Shown here one piece after another: positions 30,701-38,914 of a stretch of 43,729 nt of DNA; the first letter of the stretch is position 1, and every line of letters begins with the position of its first letter. The position numbers and the translations under genes were made by a program. A model generated the notes under the pieces. The model was not told the origin of the DNA. It made no database searches and worked only from the letters and a program-made list of their open reading frames with translations. The DNA is taken from the IMG/VR virus record IMGVR_UViG_3300028025_002547, positions 1 through 43,729 of that record; one strand, written 5' to 3'. This stretch comes from a virus.

Positions 30701-31699
30701 AGAAAAGTCTTTTTCAACATCATCAAGACTAGTAGTAGTACCACCAGTTATATCTACATCACCAGCCCTAGTATCAACTAATCTTTTTGCTCTTTCATTT
30801 TTCTTAAGCATACCTTTAGCATCATACTCAAGTTCTTTAGAGCCTGTTACGTTACCAATGTAGTCAAGAATATTAGCAGCAGAATTAGATACATTAAGCA
30901 TACCAATGTCCCATGCTCTTTCCATTTCACCTTGAGCACCATATGGACCTTTAAAGTTAGTTCCTTCAAGGGAGCTTCTATAAAGATCTTTTGGTGCATT
31001 AAGATTTGCTTGGTAAAAGTCCATAGCAGAAGATAACTTACGAGTTAATTCTTGTCTTTGTAGTTCATTAATTTTAGGAGATAACAATCTAGTTTTTAAT
31101 GCTTGAATGTTTGCTTCTTGTTGTGCTAAACCTAAGTTGCTTGTTGCTGATTTGTAATCTTGGTACTCTTCAATAGTGTCAGCTTGTGGCTTACCTATAA
31201 TAGTTCCTTCTGATAATACAGAGTCAACAATGCGTCTTGATTTTTGAACTGGAGTTTCTACTTCAGAAGTATTCATAGCATCTTGAAACATCTGCCATGA
31301 ACGCTTAACCATATCTGCGTCACTTGTTTGTGCAGTAGGTTGTACTATTCTATTTTTAGTTAAGAAAGAACTTAATCTTTCTCCTTGTGCATTTTCATAA
31401 TCAACCAGATCACCACCAAAAGCTTCTTTACCTAAAACAACTCTTTTGTTAAACCCATAATCACGCATGATTTGAGCAGTAGCTTCTGTCTGAGCAATAC
31501 CTAATGTAGATCCTGCAGAGAAACCCCCTACCTTGGTTATCTTAGGGGTTTCTGCAGCATCAACTCCTATTAAACGCTGTCTAACACCTTTATTTGTATA
31601 GGCGGTATCTGCATCATGTAATGTTACAGGTAATTCTTTTCCGTTTTCATCTGATAAAGTAAATTCTTTTTCAGCAATCGATAAAGGTATGTTAGCCAT
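27725..31699 (-). CDS. Giant ejection/internal virion protein with N-terminal SNase-like domain, 1324 aa
   Basis: Residues 20-120 resemble a staphylococcal nuclease fold: LHDADT (Asp29, Asp31), RLIGVDAAE (Arg42, Asp47, Glu50) and QGERLSSFL (Arg108), which place the metal- and phosphate-binding residues of SNase in register. The remainder is helical with several Gly-rich hydrophobic segments (MIAGSLAGGTVGLAVGG about 370; VVGGLLGAEIG about 540) and a membrane-like helix near the C-terminus (SLMILAYATAYAGLYL) followed by an acidic patch (GEDEEDDEKK). Size, position and membrane-active segments fit an ejected pore or conduit protein (like T7 gp15/gp16). The gene abuts its neighbours without gaps. 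Confidence 0.65.
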   Translation of the reverse strand: MANIPLSIAEKEFTLSDENGKELPVTLHDADTAYTNKGVRQRLIGVDAAETPKITKVGGFSAGSTLGIAQTEATAQIMRDYGFNKRVVLGKEAFGGDLVDYENAQGERLSSFLTKNRIVQPTAQTSDADMVKRSWQMFQDAMNTSEVETPVQKSRRIVDSVLSEGTIIGKPQADTIEEYQDYKSATSNLGLAQQEANIQALKTRLLSPKINELQRQELTRKLSSAMDFYQANLNAPKDLYRSSLEGTNFKGPYGAQGEMERAWDIGMLNVSNSAANILDYIGNVTGSKELEYDAKGMLKKNERAKRLVDTRAGDVDITGGTTTSLDDVEKDFSKIFRFIGSSTLQYGPQMGVMIAGSLAGGTVGLAVGGPVGAFIGSSIVPMAMGIGDVYGEMPDDEKDPLAAAAIGSVVGLVDRLGLPKGAIKGVDLLTKAGISSTATKIAAAKGIPVGEATKLLHKEVLQLGKDYAIVAKNVAVNQLKAKENLADLLLQITKNSGKESATETLQEAIQYAGVRSTTSLDFDYNELYNRAKEAAVVGGLLGAEIGTPSAMMDRSNFNYQLNMLSGVETKPLTSNAMMEQEELKRHGKKLNDIELAAKLRSYAASGSTPISHLDLLITPGTKPISLAGSFKDLLVNGGLFSSVRDNVLSPFLKFQGGREIAGLFDASSVRGVYSGMSAFKRIHNIANGVMNSFMVDSDKRKLFGTTNNKDIGTRVLNSYTSNTNDPASLAYRQTLNQMGEDLANQLDDLGLNTGWSSIDIRQPDYFLKNQLVDPNLVRANVTEFIDTIENNYKSKGITTLGAVNKTYLKDLADRISDNLTYKEMKELADLGMLDNPVLNKFRSKDVEHNAVKMIEMISRSAVKNTIFGANGEVVGNGIKKMLDSGEITAEEASELAMHVKELIAGFDGTLNKPKSPLIRGATENLTFATTMVYMDTSLFANLSEIVYGALGLSKANIVKYFGLIAKEFASDVAAKFTQVGNKISGGLIPSVEEKQLSKNISLLQLTGQSGKMNDIAFNVGANITSQSKRNMSKLMFKFNLVESATNAARAARGAIACDEINNMISIIAESPNNNDATRWARDRLSYYRMDPDELVSIYNSVGTLSLDKLESLPPTHPMFNKLSEQLNNGITNFIDEFSSRPEPGSTAKIFDDHRFALITQFQKFTWHFTSNVIPQLWGMYIKRGKPEYTYSAFSLMILAYATAYAGLYLKSMLRGEDEEDDEKKLSKRLGQAASYASSSAQIDMFNKISSATETRADGSLKTNPFKTLLSQSPSLNLGYSSGKDAYKIATEEGQADLKAKSNLIRRVPVFGEIPAIRNMYEKEK

Positions 31700-31711
31700 T
31701 TGTTATCCTTA

Positions 31712-34700
31712 TTAATCTTTGATTGGCACTGCCATTCTATAATACATCAATGCCCAATAAGAGTTAGGTGCTTCTCTAATTTTATTAATTAGTTTGTCAT
31801 CTACCTTTTTAGTTCTAGCTTTTTCAGCTAAAGCATTTGGTGTAAAACCTTCTTCTTGTTTCATTTGCTCATACTCTGTAGACACTTTATCTAAAAACTT
31901 CATAGAAGAATTTGATTGAGCTTTATACTCATCTACTCTATTTTTATATTTTTCTTTTGGAGAATTATGTTTACGGACATCTTCAACCATTTCTCCAATC
32001 TTAGAAGTAGGAATTGATTTACCATTAAGCTTAGAATCAAGTTGATTGTTATTAACAGTCATTTTATTTTCATCAGTTAATACCGAAGTATTAATAGTAG
32101 CTAAATGCAACATCTTAGTAATGTTAGGTTTCTTTTCTCCAGACTTAAGTGCTCTGTTTAAACCATCATTTATTTGATCACTAAACCTAGTGTAATCATC
32201 TGGTAAACCTAAACGTCTTTGCTCTTGTTGCCAAACATTTAATTGAGAAATTACTTCTTGAGAAGATAAATCAAAAGGTGTTGCACCTGTCTTTTTATCT
32301 TGTCTAAAATATTGGCTAGCTAAAAGATTATCTTTAAAACGATTTTCATTTTGTGATTGTATGTTAGTAGTATCGCCTACTTCTCTTTGATTTTTACTGC
32401 TAATTACTCTAGGTACTTTGTTTCCTTTTTCATCAGTATCAAAGACAGTATAATTACCACTTTCATCTTTGTAAGCAGGTCTACCCATAGTATAACCTTC
32501 TTCTACAATAGTTACTGGTTTAGTACCTTGTGGAATACCTGCTTTAAAGAGGTCAGTGCCGTAAGTACCAGGATCATCTAACGCTTTTTCAACTGCACTA
32601 TAATTACCATTATATATTGCTTTGCGTAACAAAGTTGCATTTGCAGGAGTTAATCTACCTTCTTTTTCGTAGTCATCAACTGTTTTATTAAAGTAAGCTT
32701 TAGTTTCCTTTTGTCTTTCTCTAACATTGGTAACACCTAACTCAATTTGTTTTAATTCTTTTTGACGCTCATAAGCTCGATTTTCTGAATCAACTTTAGA
32801 TGCTTGAGCAGCTTCAGCAGAACGTCTAACATCAGAAGATTGTAGCGTATCACGAGAAGCATATCTAAGTGAGCCATTTACAGAACCACCAGTTAATAAA
32901 CCACCAGCAGCAACAACAGCAAACCTAGCTAAATCTTTAGCATTAAATAAACCAGTTTCACCATAAATATTTTCAATAAACGTAGTAAGCATTGACTTTT
33001 GTTTTTCAGGATCTCTTTCTTCGCTAGTAATCTTATTACGTAATCTTTCGATTTCTAATGCGTTATCCTTAGCAATGTTAGCTATAGCTTTATCCTTATC
33101 TTCGCTAAAGAGAGAAACAATTTTAGCTTTTTCTTCTGGTAAAACTTCAACTGGACCTTCAAGATCTTTCATGCTTTCAGGAATAACAACAGGAGGATTA
33201 GCTTCCTTCATTGTTTGTTGTCTAGACCCTGGAGAAGTAACTTCTAAGTTTCTCATATTATCAGGGATAACAACAGGAGGATTAGCTTCTGCCATAGTAC
33301 GTGGTACAGGAATTAACAGCTCACCAACTTCATCACGAGGTCTCATGTCTATTACTTTACCAGATGCTGATCTACTGGGTTTAGGAACAACTTCAGAAAC
33401 TGGTAATTTATTAATCTCAACACTAGGTGGTTGACTTTCTTGAAGAACACTTGCTCTAGTAGGAGGAGGTACTTGTGCAGCTTCTAAAACAAATTTAGCA
33501 CGTTCTCTAACTTTAGGGTTACTAGAAGTAGCCATATCTTGTTTAGCAATAGCAATATCACGAGGAGTAGGTCTAATTCCTTTAGCTTTAGCTTCTAATT
33601 GATCTCTACGAGTTAATGTTTCAGTTAAATAATTCTTTGTTTCTCGTGGTAAATTGTCTTTCCATTTATCACCATGTTTAGATATTAATTTATTTACATT
33701 ACCTGGACCATTGTTATAAGCAGCTAATGCTTTTTCTTCATCTCCTTGATATTCTTTAAGCATTGCAGTCATGTAATCTTTTTGAAATCTTAAATACTCT
33801 GCTTCAGAATTATCTTTTAAAGGTGCTACACCATAGCCAGGATCAACTCCTGTCTTAGGCATTACTTGAGAAATACCTAATGCACCTTTAGGAGATTGTG
33901 TTAACTCTTTTTTGCTATTAAAATGACGACCCCTAGATTCTGATTGTACTTGAGCATCTAACAAAGTAGAACTTGGCATAAACACTCTGTTTACTTGGTT
34001 AGAGGTTGCTGCAACTGGCTGGGTATTAGTTGATAATTTTGGATTAACAACTTGTTCAGCAGGTAAAGCAAATACAACATCTTGTGTAGGAGCAGCAGCA
34101 ATTACAGGTACTGGAGGTTGTTCAACAACAGGACTAGGTAATGCTTGTTCTACTACGTTAGCATACATTTGTTCCATAGGATCAGGTACTTCTTCAGTGC
34201 CATAAGCATAATGATAGCTAGCTGAACTACCTCTACTAAAATTACGAACTTCTTCAGTACCATCTTTAAAAGAAGATCCAGGAACATCTGAATGCTCATA
34301 TGCTAGTGATGGTACTGGTACTTGAATAGTTCCTTCATTGTAGTTCATTAGCTGAGGTACTGCAGAAGTACCATCATTAAATTCTTTTCTGTATTTAAAC
34401 TCAATTTGCTTATTAGCTTGTTCTTTTTGAGCATCATTTTGATCTAATGCTCTTTTTAATTCAATAGCATAAGATGTGTTTTTATCAGCATGATAAGTAG
34501 CATCTAAACCAGTTATACCCGACTTACCACCTTTAAAAGAATTTTCAGAATTATTACCTGAATATTTGTAGCCACTTCCGCTTATTCCTACTGAAAGAGG
34601 AGAACTATTATAACCAATTCTACCACCATAATTAGAGCTTTTAATAGATAAATCTTTTTCTTTATTTTCTAGTTTACCACCAAAAGCATCTACAGAAACT

Positions 34701-35338
34701 TTAGTAGTACCTTCATTATATCCAGCAGCTTGCTGTACTCTACTAGGAATAACATCTGAATTAACAATGTTAACTGAGCCATCACGATAACTACTACCCT
34801 CACCTAAATATTTACTTGCAAGTTCTTTTGCAGTATTTTCTAGGTTAGTTGTATCTACATTAACATTAACTGTACCTTCAGCATAACCTTTCCTATTAGC
34901 TTGTCTACCTTGCTGAACCATCTTTTTAATCATAGGTTTATTCTTAGGGTCTTGAGCAGCAGGAGCAGGAATAACAGCCTCACCAGGAGTTAACATAGCA
35001 GGTACTATATCTGTATTTTGTTTAGCAGCTTTTCTAGCCTTAGCAGCATCTTCTACTTGATAGGGTAACATATGTTGACCACGATAAAATAGTTCTGCAC
35101 CAGCTAATGGGTTAGGTGTTTTAGCTTTTAATGGAGCACCTAAGGTACCCATTCTATATTTGTGTAATTGTTCTTTATGACCTAATGTTTGTCCAGCTTT
35201 ACCAGCAGCTTCTACAAGTTTAATCTCATGCAGTTGTTGTTTACGGGCTTCTTCCCGTTCCATCTTAGCTGTTTCTCTGGCTTCTTGTGCAGAAAACTTT
35301 AAGTACTCTCTGTGTTGTTTAGCAGATAGTGGTCCCAT
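31712..35338 (-). CDS. Giant virion protein with lytic transglycosylase domain, 1208 aa
   Basis: A Slt-type lysozyme domain is visible around residues 455-580: DAQVQSESRGRHF (catalytic Glu467), ALGISQVMPKTG and EKALAAYNNGPGNVNKL. It would cut peptidoglycan during genome ejection, as T7 gp16 does. Near the N-terminus VPAMLTPGEAVIPA (112-125) followed by KGYAEGT (150-156) is a motif seen in tape-measure and ejection proteins. Seven degenerate repeats [YF]xx-G-[TS]-x-x-V lie between 152 and 384. A proline-rich linker (390-450) precedes the enzyme domain; the C-terminal 600 residues are helical. A 30-bp repeat inside the gene encodes EANPPVVIP twice. Confidence 0.8.
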   Translation of the reverse strand: MGPLSAKQHREYLKFSAQEARETAKMEREEARKQQLHEIKLVEAAGKAGQTLGHKEQLHKYRMGTLGAPLKAKTPNPLAGAELFYRGQHMLPYQVEDAAKARKAAKQNTDIVPAMLTPGEAVIPAPAAQDPKNKPMIKKMVQQGRQANRKGYAEGTVNVNVDTTNLENTAKELASKYLGEGSSYRDGSVNIVNSDVIPSRVQQAAGYNEGTTKVSVDAFGGKLENKEKDLSIKSSNYGGRIGYNSSPLSVGISGSGYKYSGNNSENSFKGGKSGITGLDATYHADKNTSYAIELKRALDQNDAQKEQANKQIEFKYRKEFNDGTSAVPQLMNYNEGTIQVPVPSLAYEHSDVPGSSFKDGTEEVRNFSRGSSASYHYAYGTEEVPDPMEQMYANVVEQALPSPVVEQPPVPVIAAAPTQDVVFALPAEQVVNPKLSTNTQPVAATSNQVNRVFMPSSTLLDAQVQSESRGRHFNSKKELTQSPKGALGISQVMPKTGVDPGYGVAPLKDNSEAEYLRFQKDYMTAMLKEYQGDEEKALAAYNNGPGNVNKLISKHGDKWKDNLPRETKNYLTETLTRRDQLEAKAKGIRPTPRDIAIAKQDMATSSNPKVRERAKFVLEAAQVPPPTRASVLQESQPPSVEINKLPVSEVVPKPSRSASGKVIDMRPRDEVGELLIPVPRTMAEANPPVVIPDNMRNLEVTSPGSRQQTMKEANPPVVIPESMKDLEGPVEVLPEEKAKIVSLFSEDKDKAIANIAKDNALEIERLRNKITSEERDPEKQKSMLTTFIENIYGETGLFNAKDLARFAVVAAGGLLTGGSVNGSLRYASRDTLQSSDVRRSAEAAQASKVDSENRAYERQKELKQIELGVTNVRERQKETKAYFNKTVDDYEKEGRLTPANATLLRKAIYNGNYSAVEKALDDPGTYGTDLFKAGIPQGTKPVTIVEEGYTMGRPAYKDESGNYTVFDTDEKGNKVPRVISSKNQREVGDTTNIQSQNENRFKDNLLASQYFRQDKKTGATPFDLSSQEVISQLNVWQQEQRRLGLPDDYTRFSDQINDGLNRALKSGEKKPNITKMLHLATINTSVLTDENKMTVNNNQLDSKLNGKSIPTSKIGEMVEDVRKHNSPKEKYKNRVDEYKAQSNSSMKFLDKVSTEYEQMKQEEGFTPNALAEKARTKKVDDKLINKIREAPNSYWALMYYRMAVPIKD
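33178..33290 (-). repeat. Intragenic direct repeat encoding EANPPVVIP twice
   Basis: A near-identical stretch of about 28 bases (core ATAACAACAGGAGGATTAGC) occurs at about 33178-33205 and again at about 33262-33289, inside the 1208-aa virion gene. The encoded unit is EANPPVVIP followed by [DE]-[NS]-M-[RK]-[ND]-L-E. It looks like a recent small tandem duplication in a linker. Confidence 0.75.
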
Positions 35339-35339
35339 T

Positions 35340-35846
35340 TTAAATCCATTTCATTGACTTGGCTAACATTAATGCGCCTATACCCCAACCAACAGGGTTA
35401 CTAGCTAATGCAGTAGCTAATCCTGTTTCTGCTCCAGCAGCAGCAAGAGGAGCGGCAGATGCTTCTACAGCCATAGGAGCAATAGCCTGAGTTCCTACTC
35501 CCGCTAAACTACCAGCGGATGTAGCAACTGTTGGATAAGAAGCTAATACACTTTGTTCTACTACAGGAGCCATTTCTACAGGTGCAGGAGTAGATAATGG
35601 TGAACTAATTTTTTTATATAAATACTCACCACCTTTTTCAGCACCCTTATTAATACCCATGCTACGAATTTGTTGGTTATCTCTTTGAGCTTGTAACTCA
35701 GCTTGAGTAGGTTGCATAGTAAGAACTTGAGTAGGATCACCTCTTTCATTACTTGCTGGTAATGGTGTAATTACATTTGATAAAGGAGCAGCTACTTGTA
35801 CTTGTTGTTGTTTTTCAGTCCAGTCCCATGGGTCATTCATAGCCAT
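35340..35846 (-). CDS. Small internal virion protein, Ala/Pro-rich, 168 aa
   Basis: The gene lies between the transglycosylase protein and another small virion gene with stop/start overlaps. The sequence begins MAMNDPWDWTEKQQQ, is rich in Gln, Ala and Pro, and ends with a small hydrophobic stretch (ASNPVGWGIGALMLAKSMKWI). That C-terminal segment could insert into a membrane. Role as an accessory of the ejection apparatus is inferred from position. Confidence 0.55.
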   Translation of the reverse strand: MAMNDPWDWTEKQQQVQVAAPLSNVITPLPASNERGDPTQVLTMQPTQAELQAQRDNQQIRSMGINKGAEKGGEYLYKKISSPLSTPAPVEMAPVVEQSVLASYPTVATSAGSLAGVGTQAIAPMAVEASAAPLAAAGAETGLATALASNPVGWGIGALMLAKSMKWI

Positions 35847-36499
35847 TATTTACCTCCACTACCAAAATTACTATTTTGAACTACTTGAGTAGATTGTCTT
35901 GCAGGGTTACCAAAAATAGTAGAAGCATAACGTTGTAGACCTTGCCATGCTGAGTCTAACCCTTGTTGTTCAACATTTCGTTGTTGACCACCACTTGACT
36001 CTAATGTTTTAACTAAATTAGATTGATCTGAAGACATACCAGAAGCATTATCAACAAGCGCTTTTTCTGCCGCAGATTTATTAGTAATTACTTGTTGAGC
36101 AAACTTAGCTTTAGCTGCATCTTCAGAAGTAGCACTGGCTAAGTTTTGTCTATATGAGCCTAATGTACCTGATGCACCATATTGATTACCTATAGCAGCA
36201 TTACCCATACCAACATCTAACTTAAGAGCATCCTGAAGCTCATTAGCTCCACCTGTCATAGCCATTTGTTGTAGACGAGCACGTTGTTGTTCTAACGTTT
36301 CTTTATTACCAGCAACAGTGCTTTCAAGACCAGATATACCTGATCCCCAAGCTTTATTTTGAAGATTGCTAGCACCAGCTACTTGGCTTAATAAGCCACC
36401 ACCATACGCACTTTCTCCAGCGCTTAAAGCGCTTTTTATATACGGTTTGAATTCGTCTGGAATATTACCTGTTGTAACTGTATCATAATTATTTGCCAT
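35846..36499 (-). CDS. Small internal virion or tail protein, 217 aa
   Basis: Sequence is Gln-, Ala- and Gly-rich and helical (NKETLEQQRARLQQMAMTGG...), ending WQGLQRYASTIFGNPARQST and a GGK tail. The GLQRY...IFGNPARQS ending recalls virion proteins that lie near ejection proteins in podoviruses, seen by pattern only. Start ATG 36499 follows AAGGAACATATA on the - strand. Confidence 0.55.
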   Translation of the reverse strand: MANNYDTVTTGNIPDEFKPYIKSALSAGESAYGGGLLSQVAGASNLQNKAWGSGISGLESTVAGNKETLEQQRARLQQMAMTGGANELQDALKLDVGMGNAAIGNQYGASGTLGSYRQNLASATSEDAAKAKFAQQVITNKSAAEKALVDNASGMSSDQSNLVKTLESSGGQQRNVEQQGLDSAWQGLQRYASTIFGNPARQSTQVVQNSNFGSGGK

Positions 36500-36509
36500 T
36501 ATATGTTCC

Positions 36510-36926
36510 TTATAAATCTTTTTTCATAACTACGTATGCTTGTTTGAAACCAGGAACATACTTGGGTAATTCTTTTGCCCATCCTGGTCTTCCCCATTGT
36601 TCAATAGCTTTACATCCTATTTGTCGTGCAAACTTTTCCACAGTGGGAAATACTTTAGATTGTTCTTCAAAATTATTGCCTGAAAAAACTATAATATGAA
36701 GTGTTTTATACTGAGCATACTGATTTATTTTTGTTAAACCAGCACCAACAATATTATGATTATCGTCACCTATGATCCAACAATGTGTATCATTATTAAG
36801 AATATTACGCATATGATCAGTTAAAGTAGTTTCACCTTGACTTTTGTCTAATGCTTTTTCTAAGAGACTGGAAATAGTAAACCAGTGTTTTAGAACTAGT
36901 TCTGGGGGTAACATTACTATTTCCAT
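36510..36926 (-). CDS. GNAT-like acetyltransferase fold protein, 138 aa
   Basis: The order WIIGDDNHNIVGAGLTKINQY, then LHIIVFSGNN and VEKFARQIGCKAIEQWGRPGW matches GNAT-like proteins found in phage structural clusters (strand with a central acetyl-CoA bulge, ending in the GC..IE..GR.GW pattern). No acceptor is known. A role in modifying virion or host proteins is open. ATG 36926 follows TAAGGACAAAT on the - strand. Confidence 0.55.
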   Translation of the reverse strand: MEIVMLPPELVLKHWFTISSLLEKALDKSQGETTLTDHMRNILNNDTHCWIIGDDNHNIVGAGLTKINQYAQYKTLHIIVFSGNNFEEQSKVFPTVEKFARQIGCKAIEQWGRPGWAKELPKYVPGFKQAYVVMKKDL

Positions 36927-36934
36927 ATTTGTCC

Positions 36935-38038
36935 TTATTTAAAAAACTTGCCTACCATCCAGCAAACCACTGAGTATCGATTGCCTTCTTCTACATCTTC
37001 AACGCCATGCATGATGAAACTTGGGAATACAAGGATTGTACCTTTGCTTTGCGGAGGGTAGTACTTTTCGTAACCGTTTTGAAGGTAAAACTTTCCACCT
37101 TTAAAATCGTCATTAAGGAAGGCAAGTACAGTAAGTTTACGACATTCATCCCCATGTGCTAAAAAAGTATCTACATGAGCTTGGTACCGTCCACCAGCAG
37201 GGTAAGCTAAAAACTCAGCTTGGTTGGCGTGAGTAATGTCAAATTTCCAAGCCCGATGGTTTGCTTCCAAACCAGCCGCAGCTAATCGCCCACCAATATC
37301 TTTGTAAGTTGGTAACACAACCCTTTCTACATTGCGGATGGATGTGTCAATATTGCCTATTCCAATAATTGGTGGTTGCTTTGGTACATTTGAATTTCCG
37401 TAAAGTTTAACTAAAGAGTCACAAGCTTCTTTGGTTAAGATGTCTGTAAAAACCCATTGCTGAAGATCTTGGTTGGGTAAATTTAAACCTTTGCGTTTGT
37501 CAAATTTCCATTCTTTGTGAGGCCCATCGGCATCAACATAATGCAAAAAAACTTGTGCTTGCCAATTACCTTTAAATTTTTTGCGCCAGTGGTGTTTTTC
37601 CATTCCACGGTAAAGAACAGCATCACCCACATCCATAGTAATCTTGGATGCGTTTTTTTCGCCTTCATCTCCCATGTAAATAGGCCATGCTTCATTATCA
37701 AAACCTAAGGTAATAGTTGCGCTAATTTCGCAAGATTCCCTGTCGGTATGAATTTTTAGTTTTTCACCAGTTTTATATAACCTAGCATAGCTGTAAGTGG
37801 GATACAAACGTTTACCTGATGCTTGTTCAAAATACGGAAGCAGATCTACCAATAATTTATCAAATGCCATTGCACCATGAATTGCCTCTGATGTTGGACA
37901 TTGAATGTCTTTAATAGTTTGTTTTGCGTCAACCAACCGTTTTAATTCAGAGGTTAATTCATTGCAATTATCAATATCAAGGAAACCCTTGAGATGAATA
38001 TAATTATTTATTGCAAACTGTGACAGTTGATTACACAT
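36935..38038 (-). CDS. Tandem 2-oxoglutarate/Fe(II) oxygenase, 367 aa
   Basis: Two dioxygenase domains are fused. The C-terminal one (190-367) is of the prolyl 4-hydroxylase type: YQAHVDTF with His288 and Asp290, FIMHGVEDVEEGNRYSVV with His344 and Arg354. The N-terminal one (1-175) has KIHTDRES with His97 and Asp99 and MEKHHWRKKF with His149/His150; the Arg expected ten residues later is Trp159 (GNW instead of GNR), although Arg152 is nearby. These enzymes hydroxylate proteins or small molecules. The gene is among the tail genes, so a target such as Pro or Lys in the tail or adhesin is plausible but unproven. Confidence 0.8.
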   Translation of the reverse strand: MCNQLSQFAINNYIHLKGFLDIDNCNELTSELKRLVDAKQTIKDIQCPTSEAIHGAMAFDKLLVDLLPYFEQASGKRLYPTYSYARLYKTGEKLKIHTDRESCEISATITLGFDNEAWPIYMGDEGEKNASKITMDVGDAVLYRGMEKHHWRKKFKGNWQAQVFLHYVDADGPHKEWKFDKRKGLNLPNQDLQQWVFTDILTKEACDSLVKLYGNSNVPKQPPIIGIGNIDTSIRNVERVVLPTYKDIGGRLAAAGLEANHRAWKFDITHANQAEFLAYPAGGRYQAHVDTFLAHGDECRKLTVLAFLNDDFKGGKFYLQNGYEKYYPPQSKGTILVFPSFIMHGVEDVEEGNRYSVVCWMVGKFFK

Positions 38039-38241
38039 TAAGCCTCCAAAGGTGGATCAGGAACAGGAACTGGTTTGATTGTTTGGTCAGAAGGGTCGTA
38101 CCAAAATTGATCTGCTAAAACATTATCTGCACAATTAACCCAAAAAAATGGAGTTGAAATATCAAAAGTTTCATTGCTTACTTGTGCAACTCTGTATCCT
38201 GTTTGAACAGGTTGCATTGGGGCTATAAGAGCATGTTTCAT
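38038..38241 (-). CDS. Small conserved tail-associated protein, 67 aa
   Basis: MKHALIAPMQPVQTGYRVAQ..., then TPFFWVNCADNVLADQFWYDP and DQTIKP matches a short protein family commonly next to tail fibre genes in podoviruses and some myoviruses. Function unknown. Its stop codon and start overlap neighbours by one base. Confidence 0.6.
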   Translation of the reverse strand: MKHALIAPMQPVQTGYRVAQVSNETFDISTPFFWVNCADNVLADQFWYDPSDQTIKPVPVPDPPLEA

Positions 38242-38903
38242 TAATAAAACTCCTCAACAATAACAATTCCAGGTGATCCATTACCCCCAGCATTTGTTGT
38301 TCCTGCTGTTGGTGAGGATCCTGCACTGCCTGCCGCTCCAAAACCACTTCCTGGAATTCCAGCATATGGAGCTGATACAGGAGCTGGTAAGCTTCCAAAT
38401 CTTCCCATTCCTAGCAAAGAAAATCCTGAGTCTGCATTAGAAGTTCCAGCATCTAACGAAATTATTGTTGACGTAGTAGTTCCTGGCCCTGTTCCACCAG
38501 CAGTATTTGCTGCTACCGAAGGGTTACCTCCAGCGCCACCAGTAGCAGAAAGTAAACCACCAAAACTTGATGTTCCTCCCGCCGACCCAGGAACAGCAGA
38601 GGGTCCACCAGGCCTTGGGCCACAAGCTCCACCAGCGCCAACAGTAACTGTTACAGGTGTCACACCAGGAGCTGGAAAGTATCCTATTGCAGCACCACCA
38701 AAACCACCGTCAGCCCCAGATTTATTTCCAACTGAGCCACCACCGCCACCCATTACAGTTACTTTAATTGACTTTAATCCAGTTTGTTTTGTCCAAGGTG
38801 ATGGTGATGTGTAGATTCGAACAACTGGTGTCCCAGCCGCCGAATCTTGTGTAGTCCCATCAGGAAAAACTACTCCTGGTGCGCCAATGCTTGTTGTTGC
38901 CAT
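38241..38903 (-). CDS. Glycine-rich tail adhesin, 220 aa
   Basis: The protein begins GAPGVVFPDGTTQDSAA, a common start of phage fibre tip proteins. It has a beta-rich domain (KVTVMGGGGGS... VTVTVGAGG) with many Gly and Pro runs (GGAGGNPSVAANTAGGTGPG) and a conserved end GSPGIVIVEEFY. Glycine-rich adhesins of this type lie at the tip of tail fibres and bind host receptors in T-even-like phages; here the role is inferred from composition and location. Confidence 0.65.
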   Translation of the reverse strand: MATTSIGAPGVVFPDGTTQDSAAGTPVVRIYTSPSPWTKQTGLKSIKVTVMGGGGGSVGNKSGADGGFGGAAIGYFPAPGVTPVTVTVGAGGACGPRPGGPSAVPGSAGGTSSFGGLLSATGGAGGNPSVAANTAGGTGPGTTTSTIISLDAGTSNADSGFSLLGMGRFGSLPAPVSAPYAGIPGSGFGAAGSAGSSPTAGTTNAGGNGSPGIVIVEEFY

Positions 38904-38914
38904 ATTTTTACTCC

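Noticed and set aside
30327-30863. 178-aa + strand open frame opposite the ejection protein
   Set aside because: It is antisense to a continuous 1324-aa frame and reflects the Gly/Ala-rich segment there (Pro/Ser/Ile-rich translation). It has no ribosome binding site and no coupling.
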